Below are positions 6,851-9,750 of a stretch of DNA of 9,750 nt, piece after piece (the stretch's first letter is position 1; each line of letters begins with the position of its first letter). The notes under the pieces were generated by a model that did no database searches, was not told where the DNA came from, and worked only from the letters and a program-made list of their open reading frames with translations. The translations under genes were made by a program, and so were the position numbers. The stretch is from CAYPOY01 sp964412395 (GTDB taxonomy: Bacteria; Chloroflexota; Anaerolineae; B4-G1). The stretch is from positions 1-9,750 of the forward strand of contig CAYPOY010000193.1 of NCBI GenBank assembly GCA_964412395.1, given 5' to 3'.

Positions 6851-7519
6851 CTAATCCTCTGCAGTCTCCTTTGCCTTAGTTTCCGTGATGACCTCGATCT
6901 CCTCGGCCTCAGGCATTACCACTTCCTCTTCTTCTACTTCCTCTTCCTCCTCTAGCCGCACCACACGTACGATCATCTCGTCCGGGTCGGTGAGAATCTC
7001 TATGCCGGCAGGGACAGCTAGGTCGCGCACGTATAATGCCTGATCCACCTCGATCAGGTCCGCGAGATCTACCTCGATCGCGTCTACCAGGTCACCAGGC
7101 AGGCATTCAACCTCGACAGCAGAGATGCTATGTAGAAGAACACCCTCATTCTGTTCCACCACTGGGGATTCCCCCACGATTGCCAAAGGTACCTCAGCCG
7201 TCAGGCGCTCGGTCATCATCACGCGATAAAAGTCCACGTGCCAAAGGGCGTCCCAGATGGGGTCGCGCTGCACTTCGCGCACGAGAGCCATCTCGGGCTG
7301 CTTTTGCTCCTTGATCTTGATGGCGATGAGTTGGCTACCGCCGACCTGCGAGAGCACTTGTCGCAAACTTCGCGCCTCGAACTGCAAAGGCACGGAGTCG
7401 AAACCGTGTCCGTATATCACGCCTGGCACCCACCCCTGCCGTCGCAGTTGCTTCACCTGTTTGCCCAGCACCGTCCGCTTTTCGGCCGTCAACTCAATCT
7501 GTCCTGTCCGTTGATTCAT
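6851..7519 (-). CDS. rplY: 50S ribosomal protein L25 / general stress protein Ctc
   Basis: Binds 5S rRNA in the large subunit; the long form is the TL5/Ctc type, linked to stress in some bacteria. The 222 residues comprise an N-terminal L25 domain (1-100; IELTAEKRTVLGKQVKQLRR, WVPGVIYGHG, and the conserved DALWHVDFYRV at 90-100), the C-terminal beta domain of the long Ctc form (about 101-188; ending DPDEMIVRVVR), and a Glu-rich acidic tail (189-222), a common but low-complexity appendage. ATG at 7519 has a strong GGGAGGT 5 bases upstream. It has its own promoter and terminator, so it is monocistronic. The predicted leader of about 160 nt carries two inverted repeats. The gene is intact. Confidence 0.97.
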   Translation of the reverse strand: MNQRTGQIELTAEKRTVLGKQVKQLRRQGWVPGVIYGHGFDSVPLQFEARSLRQVLSQVGGSQLIAIKIKEQKQPEMALVREVQRDPIWDALWHVDFYRVMMTERLTAEVPLAIVGESPVVEQNEGVLLHSISAVEVECLPGDLVDAIEVDLADLIEVDQALYVRDLAVPAGIEILTDPDEMIVRVVRLEEEEEVEEEEVVMPEAEEIEVITETKAKETAED

Positions 7520-7563
7520 TCACTACCTCCCGATCACTCGTCATCACTTTCGTGGACGCAGGT

Positions 7564-7603
7564 TCGTAGTAGGCGCTTCAGCGCCCCAAAGTGCGCACTA
7601 CGA
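7564..7603. repeat. REP-like nested palindrome in the rplY leader
   Basis: The outer arms TCGTAGT (7564-7570) and ACTACGA (7597-7603) are perfect inverted repeats. Between them lie a hairpin GGCGCT-TC-AGCGCC (7572-7585) and the palindrome GTGCGCAC (7591-7598, overlapping the right arm). The layout resembles dispersed extragenic palindromes; copy number elsewhere cannot be seen here. Located upstream of the rplY start, it would be transcribed as a branched structure in that mRNA. Confidence 0.65.
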
Positions 7604-7653
7604 GCGGTTCCCCATGGATCTTGGCCACACTTGAGTAGAATTTCGGTCAAACG

Positions 7654-7674
7654 GGCGGACCTGAGCCCGCCCAC
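7654..7674. repeat. Short inverted repeat, second hairpin in the rplY leader
   Basis: GGGCGG and CCGCCC form a 6-bp stem across an 8-base loop (ACCTGAGC). It lies just downstream of the predicted rplY transcription start. It may be a degenerate relative of the neighbouring palindrome or an attenuator-like hairpin; neither can be settled from one copy. Confidence 0.4.
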
Positions 7675-7685
7675 AAGGCAGCACT

Positions 7686-7714
7686 ATTGTAGCGCAAACC
7701 GCTACTTTCGTCAA
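7686..7714 (-). promoter_or_regulatory. Predicted sigma70-type promoter of rplY
   Basis: On the minus strand TTGACG (7709-7714, five of six) and TACAAT (7686-7691, five of six) are separated by 17 bases. The start near 7679 leaves an unusually long leader of about 160 nt before the ATG. It is back-to-back with the plus-strand promoter of the lipid kinase gene, 19 bases away. Confidence 0.75.
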
Positions 7715-7733
7715 GCGTTGCCCCGGCCGCCGC

Positions 7734-7762
7734 TTGCGTAAAAAGGCAACTTTCGCTATCAT
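7734..7762 (+). promoter_or_regulatory. Predicted promoter of the lipid kinase gene
   Basis: TTGCGT (7734-7739) and TATCAT (7757-7762) are separated by 17 bases, with a start near 7769. That would make the ribosome binding site almost the first transcribed sequence, so the leader is very short. The -35 match is weak (three of six) and the -10 good (five of six). Confidence 0.5.
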
Positions 7763-7783
7763 AGGCATGAGGAGGGCAAAGAA

Positions 7784-8689
7784 ATGAACACAGCCAAGAT
7801 CATCGTCAATCCGTATGCGGGCCGCTGGAAGGCCAGAGCGGCCATTCCCGACATTGAGCGGGCGTGTCAGAAGATCGGCCTGGACTATGAGTTGGTCGTC
7901 ACCGAGGGGCCCAACCATGGTATCGAACTGGCGCGGGAGGCTGCGCTGGCAGGCTCCTCGCCCATCATCTCCGCCGGTGGCGACGGAAGCATCAGCGAGG
8001 TGGTCAACGGCCTGGTGCAGGCTGCCGGCGATGGAGTGGTCGCCCCGCTGGGCATCATCCCGCTCGGCTCAGCCGACGACTTCGCCGACATGCTCGGCCT
8101 GGAGAAGGAGGTCGAGGCCGCCTGCCAGGTTATCCTGGCGGCACACACGCGCGTCATTGACGTGGGGTGCGTTAACGGTCGCTTCTTCGACAACAACTCG
8201 GCGATCGGGCTGGAGCCGATGGTGACTGTCACTCAGGCAGCGATGAAGCGGGTCAAGGGCACACCGCGCTACGTCCTGGCCGCGCTCAAGACCATCCTCC
8301 GTCACAAGCCCTGGCACGTGTGGCTTGCCTGGGACGGTGGAGAGTACGAGGGAGCGGCCGCGCTGGTCTCTGTGGGCAACACGCGCCGCACCGGGGGCGC
8401 GTTCTGGATGACGCCCCGCGCCGAGCCGGACGATGGCTACCTGGACTTGGTGTTCGCCGGGGGATTGGGGCGGCTCAAGTTACTGCGCCTGCTGCCGACC
8501 ACGTTCGACGGCAGCCACATTGAGCGCCCAGAGGTAACCTACCTCCGCACCACCCGCCTGACCATCAAATGTGACCCGCCCACTCCCATCCAGGCTGATG
8601 GCGAACTGTTTGACTTGTCTGCGACCCACATCGAATACACGATCCTGCCAGGTCGGCTGCGCGTGATCGTGCCGGCCATTAGCGGTTAG
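7784..8689 (+). CDS. Diacylglycerol kinase / YegS-type lipid kinase family protein
   Basis: Predicted ATP-dependent lipid kinase (DAGK catalytic family), phosphorylating diacylglycerol or a related lipid at the membrane surface. The 301 residues are typical for the family. Visible: the N-terminal strand and loop IIVNPYAGR (6-14), the nucleotide-binding signature SAGGDGSISEVVNGL (63-77), the PLGSADDFADMLG motif (93-105), and QADGELFDLS near the C-terminus. The usual form of the third motif is GT-x-N-D-FA, so Ser96 and Asp98 are departures, Asp98 replacing the usual Asn. ATG at 7784 follows AGGAGGG by 7 bases, an excellent ribosome binding site. The last codons and the TAG stop lie inside a TTAGCGG heptamer array, so the extreme C-terminus (AISG) may be repeat-derived. 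Divergent from rplY. Substrate cannot be set from sequence. Confidence 0.93.
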   Translation: MNTAKIIVNPYAGRWKARAAIPDIERACQKIGLDYELVVTEGPNHGIELAREAALAGSSPIISAGGDGSISEVVNGLVQAAGDGVVAPLGIIPLGSADDFADMLGLEKEVEAACQVILAAHTRVIDVGCVNGRFFDNNSAIGLEPMVTVTQAAMKRVKGTPRYVLAALKTILRHKPWHVWLAWDGGEYEGAAALVSVGNTRRTGGAFWMTPRAEPDDGYLDLVFAGGLGRLKLLRLLPTTFDGSHIERPEVTYLRTTRLTIKCDPPTPIQADGELFDLSATHIEYTILPGRLRVIVPAISG

Positions 8690-8720
8690 CAGTTAGCAGT
8701 CAGCGGTTAGCGGTTAGCAT
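8679..8720. repeat. Heptamer tandem array across the end of the lipid kinase gene
   Basis: Six units of exact period 7: TTAGCGG, TTAGCAG, TTAGCAG, TCAGCGG, TTAGCGG, TTAGCAT. The lipid kinase stop codon (8687-8689) lies inside the second unit, and the array ends directly where a decayed Ser/Thr kinase fragment begins. The unit is shared with the array at 4388-4408. Confidence 0.85.
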
Positions 8721-8724
8721 AGGT

Positions 8725-9033
8725 AGCGGAGACGAAGCCACTGAGGCCGAAAGCACCCTGGTCTTGTTGCACCAGATCGTGTACGAGCCGCCGCCCCCCA
8801 TCCGCCAGGCGCGGCCCGACCTGCCGGCGGGGGTGGAGGGGGTGCTGAAGAAGGCATTGGCAAAGGAGCCCGGCGACCGGTATGCGACGGCGAGCGGTTT
8901 CGTGGAGGCACTGGGGCGGGCAATGGAGGGGGAGGAGGTAGTGAAGGTGCCGACGATTGTGATGGAACCAGGAAATTTGAGAGCATTGGCACCCGCATCC
9001 CGTTCGGCATCAGCACCTACACGCCACTCATGA
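8725..9033 (+). pseudogene. Remnant of a PknB-type Ser/Thr protein kinase (C-lobe end)
   Basis: The frame reads STLVLLHQIVYEPPPPIRQ, RPDLPAGVEGVLKKALAKEP, then GDRYATASGFVEALGRAM. This is the last part of a Hanks-type kinase domain (subdomains X-XI, including the conserved Arg of DRYATA), followed by a juxtamembrane-like TIVMEP segment. Everything before it is missing: no glycine loop, no catalytic HRD, no DFG, and the preceding sequence is the heptamer array and the end of the lipid kinase gene. There is no credible start codon or ribosome binding site. After about 8965 the frame drifts into unrelated residues and stops at 9031-9033, while recognisable protein continues in another frame. It is a 5'-truncated, non-functional fragment. 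Confidence 0.75.
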
Positions 9034-9187
9034 TCTCTACGGATGGCCAATCAGCACTGCGGATGAATGATGCCGGTCTGCACGATAACTCGGGGAGCAT
9101 TGAGGTGCACGTTCTAGCTCCAGCAATGAAAGGCTCGCCCAATTTGGCGTGTTCGGCGCTTCGTACACCTTGACCGTGACCTACTGA
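8973..9187 (+). pseudogene. Remnant of a LecA (PA-IL)-like lectin or carbohydrate-binding domain
   Basis: In the frame starting KFESIGTRIPFGIS the sequence continues TPLMISTDGQSALRMNDAG and LHDNSGSIEVHV. The pattern of a hydrophobic strand, a Gly, then ND with a short loop to DNSGS and an alternating strand matches the end of the PA-IL/LecA-like beta-sandwich (ND...NNSGSFSV in LecA). It runs to a TGA at 9171-9173. After about 9110 a different frame reads more like protein (LAQFGVFGASYTLTVTY, stop at 9185-9187), suggesting a frameshift. It begins in a different frame from the kinase remnant and has no start codon. It may be the tail of the same former kinase gene after internal deletion, or a separate gene. 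The assignment rests on motif memory. Confidence 0.5.
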
Positions 9188-9382
9188 AGCGCTGAGGTCG
9201 CCGAGGGGGGAGCTTGCAGCGGTCTCAGCGGAGTTCAGCGTATTCAGCGGTTCGAGAGAGGCAGCACTGCGCAGCCGTGGGGGTGCGGCAGGGCTACCCC
9301 ACTGTCGCCAGCGCGTGGCCCAGAGCGATGCGGGTATAGTCGTGAGGGGCTATCTTGACGGTCAGTTCCCCTTCCCGCCTAT
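9188..9382. other. Intergenic stretch without a recognisable gene
   Basis: No supported coding sequence. It holds four irregularly spaced CAGCG-type words (about 9208-9250, spacing 9-10 bases), a weak inverted repeat GTGGGG (9277-9282) / CCCCAC (9297-9302) with a 14-base loop, and then AT-richer DNA leading to the promoter of the next gene. Confidence 0.5.
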
Positions 9383-9411
9383 TTGATTATTTGCCAATCC
9401 CGTGTTATCAT
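9383..9411 (+). promoter_or_regulatory. Predicted promoter of the RHH antitoxin-like gene
   Basis: TTGATT (9383-9388, four of six) and TATCAT (9406-9411, five of six) are 17 bases apart. A perfect TATAAT also occurs at 9423-9428 but has no -35 box at a suitable distance. The local drop in GC supports a promoter here. Confidence 0.5.
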
Positions 9412-9453
9412 CACAGTATCAGTATAATTATTGCATCAATGAAGTAGCAAGCC

Positions 9454-9750
9454 ATGATTCGCATCCAAATACAACTGACCAAAGAGCAGGCACAAGTACT
9501 CAAGGCCATGGCTGCTACCCGCCAGAGTTCCGTTGCCGCCTTGATTCGTCAGAGCGTAGACCACCTGATCCGGCAATTGGGCAGCATTGATGTTGCGGAA
9601 AGGCGACGACGGGCCATCGCCGCTGCCAGACGCTTTCACTCCGGAAAATCCAGTGTCTCAACCGAACACGATCATCATCTGGCAGAGGCATATCAAGGAT
9701 TTCTCTACCGTACATTTTCACCGAGCTACGCGGGTTGGAAGAAGAAGTAC
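9454..9750 (+). CDS. Ribbon-helix-helix antitoxin-like protein (3' end outside window)
   Basis: The frame is open from ATG 9454 to the window edge (99 codons). It begins with a strand IRIQIQLT, then helices KEQAQVLKAMAATRQ and SVAALIRQSVDHLI, the layout of a CopG/Arc-type ribbon-helix-helix DNA-binding domain (about 1-42). The following RRRRAIAAARRFHSGKSS and STEHDHHLAEAY are typical of the toxin-binding tail of VapB-like antitoxins, which normally end soon after LAEAF/Y. Such proteins repress their own promoter and neutralise a toxin, often VapC, encoded just downstream. Here the frame continues at least 19 more residues (from QGFLYRTF on), which is unexpected. An in-frame TAG at 9445 sets 9454 as the first start; the ribosome binding site is weak. 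No toxin is visible in the window. Confidence 0.7.
   Translation, partial: MIRIQIQLTKEQAQVLKAMAATRQSSVAALIRQSVDHLIRQLGSIDVAERRRRAIAAARRFHSGKSSVSTEHDHHLAEAYQGFLYRTFSPSYAGWKKKY

Noticed and set aside
8679..8720. CRISPR array
   Set aside because: The 7-bp units are directly adjacent without spacers; too short for CRISPR repeats.
9402..9590. 62-residue plus-strand open frame overlapping the antitoxin start
   Set aside because: Wrong frame relative to the RHH domain; starts within the promoter region and lacks a recognisable pattern.

Overview
The window is GC-rich bacterial DNA. It reads as a chromosomal stretch from a member of the Chloroflexota (Anaerolineae-like), though this is inference. 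The basis is the combination of a bacterial eRF1-like release-factor homologue ending in a zinc ribbon and GALLRY, an HtrA lipoprotein with a Thr/Pro-rich linker, a zinc-finger-less DnaJ, a long acidic-tailed L25, remnants of a PknB-type kinase and a LecA-like lectin domain, and numerous 7-bp tandem repeats between genes. No rRNA, tRNA, CRISPR array or intact insertion sequence was seen.

Layout. Minus strand from the left: clpB (64-2640) with a good sigma70-type promoter upstream; a plus-strand fragment of a DNA methylase-like gene (2785-3150); a strong GC hairpin at 3192-3213; a baeRF gene (3260-4369); an HtrA/DegP serine protease lipoprotein (4492-5679); and a CbpA/DnaJ co-chaperone (5681-6652). 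One base separates the last two, and they share a promoter with a perfect -35 box. rplY (L25/Ctc, 6851-7519) follows, with its own promoter and rho-independent terminator. On the plus strand, divergent from rplY, is a diacylglycerol/lipid kinase gene (7784-8689). After it come about 500 bases of broken coding sequence (C-terminal lobe of a Ser/Thr kinase, then a LecA-like domain in another frame), about 200 bases without a recognisable gene, and finally the start of a ribbon-helix-helix antitoxin-like gene (9454 to the window edge).

Functional theme. The five minus-strand genes all concern protein quality control: disaggregation (ClpB), Hsp70 co-chaperoning (CbpA), envelope proteolysis (HtrA), a probable ribosome rescue/termination factor (baeRF), and the stress-associated 5S rRNA-binding protein L25. 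Only cbpA-htrA, possibly extending to baeRF, looks like an operon; the rest is neighbourhood.

The most unusual features are four heptamer-repeat arrays at gene ends, two of them beside decayed gene fragments; the eRF1-like protein whose GGQ loop lacks Gln and is enlarged; a 33-bp-spaced direct repeat built into the clpB promoter; and the kinase/lectin remnant. I did not find a clear, complete novel system; the strongest candidate for follow-up is the baeRF gene in its proteostasis setting.
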